Shown: positions 9,841-20,580 of the stretch, in pieces
Layout: each line of letters opens with the position of its first letter
Numbering within the stretch: the first letter of the stretch is position 1
From: Chara braunii
Lineage: Eukaryota; Streptophyta; Charophyceae; Charales; Characeae
DNA: 50,703 nt
Reading direction: 5' to 3'
Assembly: GCA_003427395.1 (NCBI GenBank)
Contig: BFEA01000517.1
Location: forward strand, 12,175 to 62,877
The notes under the pieces: model-generated
Database searches by the model: none
What the model was told of the DNA's origin: nothing
What the model saw: only the letters and a program-made list of their open reading frames with translations
Position numbers and translations under genes: made by a program

Positions 9841-12800
9841 TTAGACGGTATTACCATCAAGTCCTCCTACGCCGGTATCTTGGATCCGGGTCTGAGCATT
9901 TGGGGTAGACGTTTTTCGTTTGCACTCCTTCGGCCTATATGGTTGCTTGACTGTCAGATGATTCTGAGTTAAACAATCGCCAGCAAGACGTTCCCAGATA
10001 TTGGTGTACCTTATCCAGTCCACAATCACCGAACCTACTCTGCCCGCTGACATTAGCCGTTTTTCAACTGTTTCCGTTTTGTTAATCAAGAAATCCTGAA
10101 GCGGGAACCAATGAACTCGAAGGTCACACCATTTATCAAAAGTATCGTTGATGGTTTTTATGCCTATGAGTGCCATGTGGAAGACCACCGGGGGGTGCTG
10201 TTGCTTTTGAGAGAGTTAACGATTAACTTTAAAGGACGGCAAGACAACAACTGAGCCCGTGTGGTTAAGCACATGGCACTTCGCTAACTCAATCACCTCT
10301 TCTTCCGAGGGGGGGGCTGAAACTGGTATTGATGGGATTTCCAACCCATCGTCGTTCGTAATTCATGTTAAGAGCTTAGATCCCACGATCGAATGAGAGC
10401 AAATTAATGGAATAACATACTGTTTAATCGGCTCTTTTGCTCTATCTGCTTTAGCGAGAGTCTTCATCGGAGCGGCTAGGGAGAGTTTTCTCCTTGCGTG
10501 GCTCTAGATGAGAGTTATTTTTCACCCTTCAAATTTCAATACATCTCGGTACTCCGGAGAAGGTTCCTCAGGTCTAGGCTCCGAGGGACATGCCCCGCAG
10601 TTGTCGTACACTTTGAGTTTCTTTGCTGGGGAGCCCCTCTTTGCCATTACAGATCCAAGTTCCTGCAGAAATAGGAAACTGCTAAGTTTGTGAAAGGGGA
10701 GGATCTCGGTGACATCCCCTGCACCTTCTCGTGGGACTCTGTGAACCCTCGTCCTGACTCTTCCTCTGTCTGTCCTCCTCCTATATTAGCTTCTCTTTCC
10801 GAATGGACAGGGATGAGGGATTTCGGGGGGGAAATTTCCTCATCTTTATCATACTCTTTCTCCTCTTCCTCGACCGGGGAAAAATAATTGTTGTTGTAGA
10901 CTGATAATTTTTCTGGCGGTGGTTGATCTGACCCCCTCTGGAAAATTCCCTTGGGTACCTGGTCTTCTAATCTTATTTGTTTGACATGACCGTCTGCGCC
11001 TGGGGAACCCTTCTCTGGCGGATCGCTCCCCCTTACAAGCCTCTAGGTGTCATCCTTAAGGGCCTTCAGGTTTAATACCGCCTGTTTTTGAAGATCTTAT
11101 TCTGTTATGTGGGTACTTCCTGCCTTAGGAGATGAGCGGGACACTAACTCTACCTCTTTCCCTTTGACTGTATCGCTGTTTCCTTTCTCCGACTCTTCCT
11201 TATCCCCTCCCTTCTCCTCCTCTTTGTCCTCATTACCTCCTTTCTCCTTCTCTTCCTCCTCCTCAGTACCTTCCACATTTCCTATATCCTTTCCTTCACT
11301 CACTTCCTCCTCACTTCCTTCATCAATGCCCTTTTCGCTCGCTTCCTCCTCCGCCCTACCTTCTTCTTCCTCCTCCTCTTCCTCCTCGTCTTCCTGCTCC
11401 TCATCATCATCCTCGTCATCCTCCTTGCTCCCCTCTTCCTCCATGTCTTTCTCCTCGTCCTCGTCCTCCTCCTCCTCTTCTTCTTCTTCCTCCTCTTGTT
11501 TTTCGTCACCATCTGCAGCTTCCTCCTCGATCGTCATTTCGATATCCTTCGCTTCTTGAGGAGGATTCCCCTCCCCCTTTGAGAGAACCTTTTTCTGTCC
11601 TTGTTCTCTTCCGTCCCCGGTCTGTACCGTCCCCGAAATCTTATCATTTCCGGGAGCGCTTTCTTCTTGGACTGGGGGGCGGGGGGAGAATTCAGATGAA
11701 TACTCTGCTGTCTCGTAGGGGGGGTGAGAACCTTTTTCCATACCACCAGTTCCTTACCCTTCCCATGGGATTTTTTCGGACGGGCAGCCTTCTCCCTGTT
11801 ATTCCTACTGTCCCTTGTGTCAGAGCCCTCCGGTTCGTGATCCTTTTCCTTCCCCTGAGATTGATCAACATCGTCTGTGCGCCTGTATGATCTGTATCGT
11901 TTACAACCCTGCTCAGAGTCTCTTCCCTTACCATTGACTTTGTCCTTTTTTGGTTCTGATTAGGGTCCAAGGTTTTGTCCGAATGGTCGACTCCTGAGGG
12001 CTTGTTTTGCCCTTGTGTGCGACCTTTCTTTTACCTCGACGGACAGTCAGGGTCCTTGGAGTCATGGAAGTAACGACGGCATGTCTCACACCAAGGTGTT
12101 TCCGCACAGATAACTTCGATTTCTGCATATCCGTCCTCCAAGTAGTCAATCAACAGACAAGGTTTGTACTTCATCCTCACCGAAGGTACGACGTCGAAGC
12201 GAATATTTAATAGCTCCGGTTTACCTGGTTCTTTAAACGGAGAAAGAGATTTTAGAACAGAACCGAAGGCATCTTCGACTACAGATTTCAGCTGTGGCAT
12301 TGCTGAAATTGGAACCTGCAGATATCTTATCCTGAAAAAGGGAAATCTCATGGCCTCCCTCCATTCCTGTAACTGATTATCATTCATCCACGGACGAAAG
12401 GTGGCCAAGTACGTCTTATTATCAAGTACAATCTTATCTTGTCTTTTCTATAACATAAAGGTAGCAATCTGACTCGATGAAGAGACATACGTTATTAGAT
12501 TCCAACATTCGTTATGGAACAATCCTCACTTACGAGGGGCGTCAATTGAGCGATTGATCGCCCATCCATCCTCGTAAGTACGGACAATTCGTTTTTTAAC
12601 GTTTATAGGTAGTGAGGTTGCCTCGTCACCAAACAGGATTAATTTTTTAACGTTTATAGTTAGCGAGGTTGCCTCGTTACCAAACAGGATAGTTACGGCA
12701 TGATCTCTGGACCAGTCCACCTGAATACAGTGAACGTCTGGATTGACCACTACCCGGACGTGGTCCTCTCCAACTTCCACTATATTTTTTGACAGCCGTT

Positions 12801-12921
12801 TGGGCAGGATCCCATCTGAGTAGTAGACGTTGAGAATCCCCTTGATTCGCTGCTTCTCCGCCTCCGAAGTCAGGTTCAGAGGGGGAGGGGGAGGAGGAGG
12901 TTGGGCATTTCCATCCCCCAT
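9841..12921 (-). pseudogene. LINE ORF1 (gag-like), fragmented
   Basis: The ATG at 12919-12921 starts MGDGNAQPPPPPPP. The 12408-12031 part includes CETCRRYFHDSKDPDC, a C-X2-C-X4-H-X6-C zinc-knuckle-like motif. 11741-11097 encodes a very acidic E/D run from GAG/GAA/GAC codons (11200-11520). 10188-9841 encodes a more ordinary protein ending SQ-poor DTGVGGLDGNTV at a TAA directly before the endonuclease region. ORF1 proteins bind element RNA. The reading order is continuous but crosses multiple stops and frameshifts. The acidic tract also reads as poly-Ser on the other strand, which is a shadow. Confidence 0.7.
12592..12693 (-). repeat. 51-bp in-frame tandem duplication in LINE ORF1
   Basis: TTTTTTAACGTTTATAG recurs at 12592 and 12643, exactly 51 bp (17 codons) apart. 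On the coding strand the copies read ILFGNEATSLTINVKKL and ILFGDEATSLPINVKKR, keeping the frame. Several substitutions separate them. Confidence 0.9.
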
Positions 12922-13501
12922 CTCGTCGACCCATCCTTTTTCTTATTCGGAGATGTCCACAATTAAATACGTGAATTAATGCAGCAAACCTCACACTAGC
13001 TAAAGTTATCAACTAGGAAGCACCAAGGTTAACAGTAAGCAATTATCTAGTACTTTGTCATCCAAGTGAGGCACCGGTTAGTGGGACAAGCACATACAAT
13101 CTCCTCCCCCTGGAGTCAACTAGAAGGCCGGTAGCAAATAATACCTTTCATAGTTCAAATGGGTCGTTGAAACCTTGGAGGAGAGTTGTCCGGTGGCGAG
13201 TCCCACGCGTCCATTCTGCTTCATCGACTTAGCCCCTTGGTCTTCGTCTCTATAATTTGAGATCTCCCGGGGCCGAGACCTAGGGCCGGCCCTACTCAGC
13301 AGACGTCCCTCTCCCTGCTATTCCACAGGGAGAATCACCTCAACACATACATGGTGGATCCTGGAAACTGTCGAGAACGAAGGTCACCACCCCAACAAGC
13401 CGGGTACGCGGCATGCCGATCCCCCCCGTGGAATGCAAAAGCCAACCCTAATCACGCTTAGGCGCTAAGCGTCGCTTCGGTAAGAGTCGCCGAAGCGACG
13501 C
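12922..13501 (-). other. Probable LINE 5' region, no gene seen
   Basis: No convincing coding frame lies upstream of ORF1. Near its end there is a perfect 12-bp inverted repeat (13469-13480 and 13490-13501, arm GCGTCGCTTCGG, 9-nt loop). Its right arm abuts the adapter at 13502, so the fold-back could itself be a library or assembly product. Confidence 0.5.
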
Positions 13502-13539
13502 CTGTCTCTTATACACATCTAGATGTGTATAAGAGACAG
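13502..13539. other. Tn5 mosaic-end / Nextera mate-pair junction adapter (artefact)
   Basis: The 38 bases are the 19-bp Tn5 mosaic end CTGTCTCTTATACACATCT followed directly by its reverse complement, which is the circularisation junction used in Nextera mate-pair libraries. There is no mismatch. This is synthetic sequence left in the assembly, and DNA on the two sides may come from loci a few kilobases apart or otherwise rearranged. Confidence 0.97.
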
Positions 13540-13573
13540 CGATTAGCGCATGGATTCATCTGACCCGACTGGC

Positions 13574-13576
<3 letters not shown>

Positions 13577-13604
<28 letters not shown>
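13577..13604 (-). repeat. Poly(A) tail of LINE copy 2 (T run on plus strand)
   Basis: 28 T in a row on the plus strand, immediately followed by the LINE tail motif (GGCCGGAGACCTCACAATTC). Read on the minus strand this is a poly(A) tail at the LINE 3' end. Confidence 0.85.
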
Positions 13605-14379
13605 GAAAACTTGGTATATTTTTTTCAGACGAAACATCATGGACGAGGCCGGAGACCTCACAATTCAACCTGGAGTTATTTTGGCAGCCTCGGCCAGTTG
13701 AGCTGAGGAGTCGTAGCTCGAGGTAAACCGTCTACCATATCCATTCAATACTCCTGGAAACCGGGGGCTAGGTCCCACTTGCACGAATTAAGAGATACAG
13801 ACTGTAGATAGCAAAGATCAACGACCGAAATCTCGTAATTTGCGTGAGTGGGACCTTGCCATGGGTCCAGTGTCCCATTCCTAGCAAGTCTACTTTCCAG
13901 AAACCTTAAACTTGAAGCTCCAAAAATTTAACATAACCAGACGGTAGGGCTAACTTGTAAACCAAGACCGCCGATCTGCCCTATCAATCTCGAGCTGGGG
14001 AGGACCCAAAACTAGACCCTATCTCCTGAGACCACCTCAAAGTAGTTGGGCCAACTGGCCCGACTTTCTGGCCCCTTCTGGCGACCCTCCCTAAAGGCAT
14101 TACCTATGAAACAGCCAGTTGGTGAGGATCAATTGACACTAATGAGTGATCTTAGCCAGTGGGTTTTGTTGCGCCCATGTTCTCAGAAACCAGGGTCAGC
14201 CTTTCCCTTGACTCCCCACGCACTTTCTCCAATCTGTGAGGATGGAGAGCTGTATAGCATTACGGATTTGTTGATGCTGCTATTGAGCCAGGATTTCCCC
14301 CCCCTTGAACACCTCTTTGTTCCTCGCCGGCCAAATAGTTTGCATAATCACGCCTCTACATACCAGAGCCACGTAGCCC

Positions 14380-17310
14380 TGTGACGCCCAACATCACGCC
14401 CAACGCGACTTCCTGATCGAAGTGGGACGGGGGCCTGGAAGTGCGAAAAGTGGTTGTGCCAAGGATTTTAGGAAAGTGGGGGTGGAGTCCCGGGTTGGAA
14501 TTGAGATCTCCAGGTGGCAAGTTTAGGGGTAGTAGTGCAAGATGGTACGCGAAGACCGTTTCTGGGATTATCTTCTCTGCCAGTTGCGCCGCGGTGGTTG
14601 ATTCTTCATCTGGTGAACCAGTGGGTCGCGGTAGCTACCGCGCGGTTCGATCAGTTGTAGGCGCCGTTCGATCAGTTGTAGGCGCCGTTCGATCCCGGTT
14701 TGGGTTTGCCAGGCAATTTCCGATGCTCGATACGCCTGGCGCCGCTGACACTTTTCGTACGTCGTGTGGGGCCAATAGCGGGCTATGGAGTTCCACGACA
14801 CCACTGTGAGCTTGTGGTATGGGAGGAGGAGATGGAAAGGAGGAAAGTCGGTAGTAATAACGGCGAAGCCTGGAGATATTATATTGAGAATTGTCGGTAT
14901 CCGGGTAGTCCGGGCCCTGGGGATCGTTTAACTTAGTTATGACCCAGTGGAAATCTCGTGCGCACAATCAATCGTGTTCCGTCAGACAGGGAAATTCCGG
15001 GTTTCTCAAGTTTCTCCGCCGTCTAAGTTGTTCACCTTCCCAGTATCCGTGATACTCGGGGTCCCTTTTGCTCTTATGATTGGCGATCCGAGAGGGGGTT
15101 CTTGCGGCCATGTCCGACCAGTGAACTCGATCTCCTCCATCCTCGTAGTGAGTAAGGGTCGGCGTCGATTCATGCAGACGCGCACGTACACTGCGACTCG
15201 GTTTTCTCCCGATCACGGTCTTACGTGAGCGTGCACATGAGCGAGAGCAGATCGCTCCTTGGTTCGGTGTACCAACTGCGTTCGTTTTGCATGCAACTAT
15301 CCTACTCATACTATATGGGGTGAGATCAAGACATTACATTCATACCCATGCCATGCATGTGACGAAAGGAGAGGACAATCAACACATCGCAGCATTCGTA
15401 GTGATTTGATAACGATTGAAGACCAATGATTAAACTCATAGATCCGCAACGAGTCAACAAAAAATTTTCCTAGAATTAAATAATCATTCTATAGTAAAAT
15501 TACGATCTAAATTTTAAATTTTCATTCCATCTTTAAAAATGTCATTCCAATTTTAAATTTTTTCATCTTACTTGCAAACTTTCATTCCAAGAATAGGGTA
15601 TCCCTTCTTATTTGGACTGCATGCTAGAGATGGAATGAAAGTGTGAATGAGTTCATGAAATATTTTAATTGGAATGTCATTCTAAGTAAGGATTTTCATT
15701 CATAAATAGTTGAATCCAATATAAATTAGAAGATATTTGTTGTAGTATAATGAAAAATTAATTGAAACATTCCATAAACTCGTCCAGACTTTCATTCCAT
15801 TTTGAACAAATAGATGTAGTTGGAAGGAAAAACTCATATTTAGACGGGAACTTATCAGATAAAACTGGAAATTTTAGAATATGACAAACATTGGAATGAT
15901 AATTTATAAATATGAAGGATTTTTTTCTTATAGAATGTTTTTTCAACTTTAATTTATCGTGGGAATTTTTCTGTTGGTGCTTCCAATCAGATCTGAGAGT
16001 GTTGCTCATGCTGATGAATAATCGCAAGACAAGATTGGAAATCCGAAAAGACCATAAACAAAAAGAGAGGAGTTCACATTCATTCCATGCATACATACAA
16101 AGCCAAAGCGACAAAGGAAATCCGAGACAAATTACAAGGAAAAGTCTGAAACGGCCGCAACAAAATCGACCACATTAAAGACCAAAATTATACAAATGAG
16201 CAAAAGAAGGGACCTCATCCCACACACGCACACAACTGCTCTCACTCTCTCTCCCTCTCTACACTCCTCGATGTGGGCAGTCCGTCGTCGTGCATCAACA
16301 CAGAGTTGTCACCCCGCTTAGGTCGAGCATGCAAGCCAGGTTCGCACGTGCGCCACAACCCGTCGCGACCCGCACGTCAACCCCGCATACCCGACACCAG
16401 CTCGTCGGATCGCCCAACTCCCTCGTCGACTCACCTCTTCCAGCTGACTCGGTAGCCGACCCTCACTGATCGTGCTAACTCCAGGTTTCATAGAGAGAAA
16501 ACTAATCGCGCTTATGGAATTTATAGCATGCATGCTTGCGCGAAAGATACAGGATTACGCCTACGTGAGAAGGGGGGGGGGGAGGAGGAAGTGCCTACGT
16601 TCTGAGAATTATTGCATAATTGCAATATAATGTCATAATTTAAAGTTATAAGAATAAAAATTATAAGAATATGTAGCCACTCTCCACGCATCAATTTGAG
16701 CACGCAACACCTTGGCCAATCAGGTCGTAGGGAGGCATATGCATAGCCGGGAGAAAGGAGGCGGGAAGAAGACGAGAGCAAGAAGAGAGATACAGTTACG
16801 ATTGCGCCCACCAAAATTACAGTTATACGCAAGATTAAGGGCGCGGTCCAATCAGGGTCTGGTTCCTAGCGTGGCTAGATGCTCGCAAGCAAGGAGCGCG
16901 GCGCAACAAAAATTCAGAGTACCTAAATTCCTAGCCTAGGTCCTAATTACAAAAAGAAAATTGAATTTTCGAAAAGACAAAAGAACAAATCCGAGAGTCC
17001 GTGGGGGCTTTGCATCATTTTCAACGATATTGCCATGCGATAACTGCGCCAAAAATTTTCCAGTGCTCACAGCAGAACAAAAAAGAAGCTATGACACCCG
17101 TTATTCCTCGCGCTCGTTAAGGCGCGGTTACTCAATCATCGGTCCGGGATCTTCCCGACACCGACCCGACAAAAGCAAAAGGAAGCAAGGGCATCCATGC
17201 AACTTGCCCAACCGAACCATCCCTACACACTTCACCAGATTAGTCCGACCCGTTCCCTCAAAGCAGCTTCGCGCCGAAAGTCGCGCGATTACAGGAAATG
17301 GTTCGTCACA
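14380..17310 (-). mobile_element. Solo LTR of the Ty3/gypsy family at 19357-33101
   Basis: The reverse complement aligns along its length to the 5' and 3' LTRs. It begins TGTGACGAACC and ends GGGCGTCACA, giving short inverted ends TGTGACG/CGTCACA. A 4-bp target duplication GCCC flanks it (14376-14379 and 17311-17314). It has the conserved TATA-like CTATAAAT (16519-16526, reverse strand) and a short CT tract at 16240-16262 where the other LTRs have long GA repeats. It is longer than the others because of an AT-rich insertion. Solo LTRs arise by recombination between the two LTRs of a full element. Confidence 0.88.
15400..16030. mobile_element. AT-rich insertion with dense CATTCC motifs inside the solo LTR
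   Basis: The counterpart sequence in both other LTRs is continuous, but here about 600 bp of AT-rich DNA intervenes. ATTCCA/TGGAAT occurs many times in both orientations (for example around 15523, 15547, 15587, 15634, 15670, 15770, 15795, 15893). I see no coding frame with family similarity. A small non-autonomous DNA transposon is possible, but I could not define terminal repeats or a duplication. Confidence 0.5.
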
Positions 17311-17825
17311 GCCCCACTTTGTGTGTTACTTCTATTCTTGGGAGGGCAGTACTGCGTTGAGTATCCAGTCGTCTGTCCAAGAGAAACAGCCCCCCGTCCA
17401 TTCTGTCCATTGTTGCATCAATCATAGCCAAATCTCATCCGACAGAGGGCATCATACCCATATATGAGCGTTCGATTCCCATCCCCATTCAAATCTCTTG
17501 CATGTGGTTGGTATCTTCATGCCTCTAAGGGTCTAAATGCGAGTCATTGGGCCGACGAGCCCCCCGTCCATTCTGGCCTGCTTTTGACATGGGATCGAAC
17601 GGAGTGCTTTCCACAAGGATTTCCGCACTGGCTGGTTTCCGTATGAGCCGTTTAGTGCGCTCAACCTGTCTGCAGCCAACCTTGTTGGGGTGATTTCTGC
17701 TATAGATTGTACGTATCTAGCGAGCTCAATGAATTGCCTCGGGCAGGTCAGCTCAATAATGATGTCTCAAAAAAAAAATCAAAAAGAAATTGAAGACACG
17801 TATCTTTCTGTGATGTCTTTTCTTC

Positions 17826-18304
17826 GGGAAAATTTGCAAAATGCCCGTGAATTTTCCGTTTATTTGGGATTTGCCCTCAGAGGGCCGATTTTTCCTGATT
17901 TACCCCTGGGGCGGCCGATTTCTCCTGATTTGCTCCTGGGGCCTCTTAACTTTCACGTAGGTCCCTGTACATGAGGGGCCCAACATTTTGGAATGCCCCT
18001 ACTGGACCTGCGGTCCCATTTTCCGTGGTGCGTGTCCGATTTGCCCTCCTGCGGGGCATGCATCTTTGTGAGATGTCATTGAATAGGGAGGTGCTAAGAA
18101 TTTGAACTCGAACTCCGTACTTTTTCATTCCACACCCAAAAAAGTAGGGCTGCACTCCACGTCACTCTTACACTGCAATCAACGGCCGTGGAGTTCGTCC
18201 GCCTTCTGCTGCGACATGCCGACTTCCACGTCCTTGACTTCGACATCCGCGGAGTTTGTTCAAGGTGTGTTCGCGAAGGAGTTTGTGCGTGTATAAAAGC
18301 CACG

Positions 18305-18367
<63 letters not shown>

Positions 18368-18817
18368 ACAATGATGTGGATGACATGGGGGGGGGGGCGC
18401 ACATGCCCGAAATGCCCAGCCACAGAGGCCCAAGTCCATTCAAAACGATGGAGGGCCCAACAGAAAGATGACAACATGGCAAATCTATGATATACCCCCG
18501 TAAATCCCATCCCAGGCCCACGGGAACGGCCATGACTGCCAACAACAGCCGTGGGGGCATACTGAAAAGATGCATGGGACCGGTAGGGGCGTATGGCAAA
18601 TTTTAGTGCTGGCCCTCAACGACCAACAGGTAGGGGCATACTTGAAATTTGGCAGTGGTGCGGGTAGGGGCATATTGAACATATTTCAAGCCCAAGTGAC
18701 GCCTGGGGTTTTCTGGAAACTTAAGTCGTTGTCAGAGGGGCAAATCAGGAGAAATCGGCCTTCTGAGGGCGAATCGCAAATAAACGGAAAATGCAGGGGC
18801 ATTTTGCAAATTTTCCC
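17826..18817. mobile_element. Long-TIR DNA element, MULE-like
   Basis: The left end (17826 onward, GGGAAAATTTGCAAAATGCC) and right end (to 18817) are inverted repeats of roughly 85-100 bp, aligned through the GTTTATTTGGGATTTGCCCT and AGAGGGCCGATTT blocks. Long TIRs starting GGG-AAATTTGC are typical of Mutator-like elements. Inside are two tandem copies of a GGCCGATTTYTCCTGATTT unit (17883-17945), a GA repeat (18310-18362) and several GTAGGGGCATA-type repeats near the right end. No transposase is visible. Flanks are pyrimidine-rich and I cannot confirm a 9-bp target duplication. Confidence 0.75.
18310..18362. repeat. (GA)n microsatellite in the MULE-like element
   Basis: Near-perfect AG run of about 53 bp. 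Frames crossing it give poly-RE or poly-SL peptides and are not genes. Confidence 0.97.
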
Positions 18818-19356
18818 TTTTTTTTGTTTTTTTTTGGAAAGTTGCCCTTTTATTTCAAAATTCAAGGAGAATGGGGTCGGGGACCCCACAATTCGACCAG
18901 GAGCAACCCTCGAGCTCTTACCCAAGGTAGGCTGATGCACACGTGGAACAAGACGAAGACGATATTGCAAGCAAAATAACGACCAGGAGCAGCACAGGAA
19001 GCCTGCGATAGAGGGAGAACCGGTTAATGGAAGGCCCAAAATTTGGCGAAATGACCCTGCATAGTTTGTTGGCAAAATTTCGACAGCATTGCTTGTAGCG
19101 ATGCGGCGAAAATCCCGAATTTTTTGCCATCCATTAACCACTTGTGGATAGAGGTCGACCATCAACGACGCGCAGGACAGGGCCGCAACTTGACGACGAT
19201 TGTGGAGGTCCACCAAACGCTGGCAATAGTGAAGGAGGCAAACAAAAGAGGACAACATACGGCATACGCACCGTAACGTTATCCGTCGCCGATGTTGGTT
19301 GGGCTGCTGGAGTCAGGTCGGGCAAGATATTCAATTTTGTCGACTGTTGAACCCCA
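18818..19356 (-). pseudogene. Harbinger leader remnant and LINE-tail-like sequence
   Basis: Next to a T run (18818-18836) is another LINE-type tail motif (GGGGTCGGGGACCCCACAAT). To its right, the minus strand at about 19015-18935 reads RRLPVLLLVVILLAI and then, after a 1-nt shift, VFVLFHVCIS: a fourth, broken copy of the Harbinger hydrophobic leader. It is about 340 bp from the left gypsy boundary. It may belong to the same Harbinger element whose terminus lies to the right of the gypsy element at 33499-33518. Confidence 0.5.
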
Positions 19357-20081
19357 TGTGACGAACCATTTTCTGTAATCGCATGACTTTCTGCGCGAAG
19401 CTGCCGGATGGATGAGCTGTGCGAAGATGGATCGACCGGGCATATTGCATGCATGCCCTCATTTCTTTTTGTTTTCTGTGGAAATTTATCGGGTCAGTGT
19501 CGGGAAAGTCCCACACCAACGATCGGGTAACCACGCCTTAGCGAGTGCGACGGGCAACGGTAGCGACGACTTCTTTCTTGTTCTGCTACGAGCACTAGGA
19601 ATTTTTGGCGCGATCATCGTGCGAGAATATCTCTTTTGAATTTTCAACTTACGTCGAACCCCCACCGGCCACGGGCTCGCGAAATTATTTTTTGGCTCTT
19701 CGGAATTTCCTTTTTGCAATTAGGACTTAGGTTAGGAATTTAGGTACTCTGAATTTTGCTGCACCTCACTTGAGCGCATCTTGCTGCGCTAGGAACAAGG
19801 CTCTGACTGGATCGCACCCTTAATCCTGTGTAACTGTCGGTTTTGGTGGACACGATTATAATTGCATCTCTCTCCTTTCTTGATTTCCTCGCCTTCTTCT
19901 TCTTTGTCTTGCTTAACGCTCTGTTCTAATTTGCCTGAACGCTTGTATGGTTGGATCGATGCGTGGAGTGAGGCTACGACCCCCACGCCGCGCCCTGGCC
20001 ATGCAAACGTAGACACTTCCTCTCTTCTCCTTCTGACCACTTAGACGTAATCCCGTAGTATGTTTCGTGCAAGCGTGCATG

Positions 20082-20089
20082 CTATAAAT
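20082..20089 (+). promoter_or_regulatory. TATA-box candidate in 5' LTR
   Basis: CTATAAAT in the context GCATGCTATAAAT is preserved at the matching place in the 3' LTR (31223-31230) and the solo LTR (16519-16526, reverse strand), although surrounding bases differ. This supports a Pol II core promoter role. The start site itself cannot be read. Confidence 0.6.
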
Positions 20090-20347
20090 CTCACAAGTGC
20101 GATTAGTTTGCTCTCTAGAAACTTTGGAGTTAGCGCGATCAGTGAGGGTCGGCGAACGAGTCATCTTGAGAGGTGAGTCGACGAGAGAGTTGGGTGACCC
20201 GACGAGCTGGTGTCGGGTATGCGCGGTTGACATGCGGGCCGAGACGGACTGTGGCGCATGGACGAACTTGGCTTGCATGCTCGAACCAAGCGGGGTGACA
20301 ACTCTTTGTTGATGGGCGGCGACGGACAGCCCGCATCGGGAAGTGTA

Positions 20348-20349
<2 letters not shown>

Positions 20350-20419
<70 letters not shown>

Positions 20420-20506
20420 NNNNNNNNNNNNNNNNNNNNNNNNNNNNNNNNNNNNNNNNNNNNNNNNNNNNNNNNNNNNNNNNNNNNNNNNNNNNNNNNN
20501 NNNNNN

Positions 20507-20579
<73 letters not shown>
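20350..20579. repeat. (GA)n microsatellite in 5' LTR with 87-bp N gap
   Basis: GA runs at 20350-20419 and 20507-20579 surround Ns at 20420-20506. The true repeat length is unknown. Open frames through it are poly-RE artefacts. Confidence 0.95.

Positions 20580-20580
<1 letters not shown>

Larger units (their letters stand above)
2876..13501 (-). mobile_element. Degenerate LINE retrotransposon (copy 1) with nested insertions
   Basis: Reading right to left there is ORF1 (12921-9841), an ORF2-type EEP endonuclease (9840-9078), linker, reverse transcriptase (8036-7209), C-terminal region with zf-RVT (5600-5495) and a 3' UTR (5180-5030 continuing 3042-2876). The 3' UTR is split by the TTA-flanked element at 3043-5029, because both sides align to the 3' region of LINE copy 2 (13605-14379). 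A SINE splits ORF2 near 8319-8731. Stops and frameshifts are frequent throughout. The 5' end is undefined because a library adapter junction lies at 13502. Confidence 0.85.
13605..17760 (-). mobile_element. 5'-truncated LINE (copy 2), interrupted by a solo LTR
   Basis: The two LINE parts are 13605-14379 and 17311-about 17760. On the minus strand the right part reads WTDDWILNAVLPSQE and HTKWG. It continues after the LTR as YVALVCRG and IMQTIWPARNKEVFKGGE, matching copy 1 (WTDNWILFAKTP, GYVALVCRG, LWKSRN) block for block. The solo LTR therefore inserted into the C-terminal part of ORF2. The 3' UTR and tail match copy 1 as well. Upstream ORF2 and ORF1 are absent, typical of 5' truncation. Its exact 5' end near 17760 is uncertain. 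Confidence 0.8.

Noticed and set aside
11107-11559. 150-codon poly-Ser frame on the plus strand
   Set aside because: Antisense of the acidic Glu/Asp tract of LINE ORF1.
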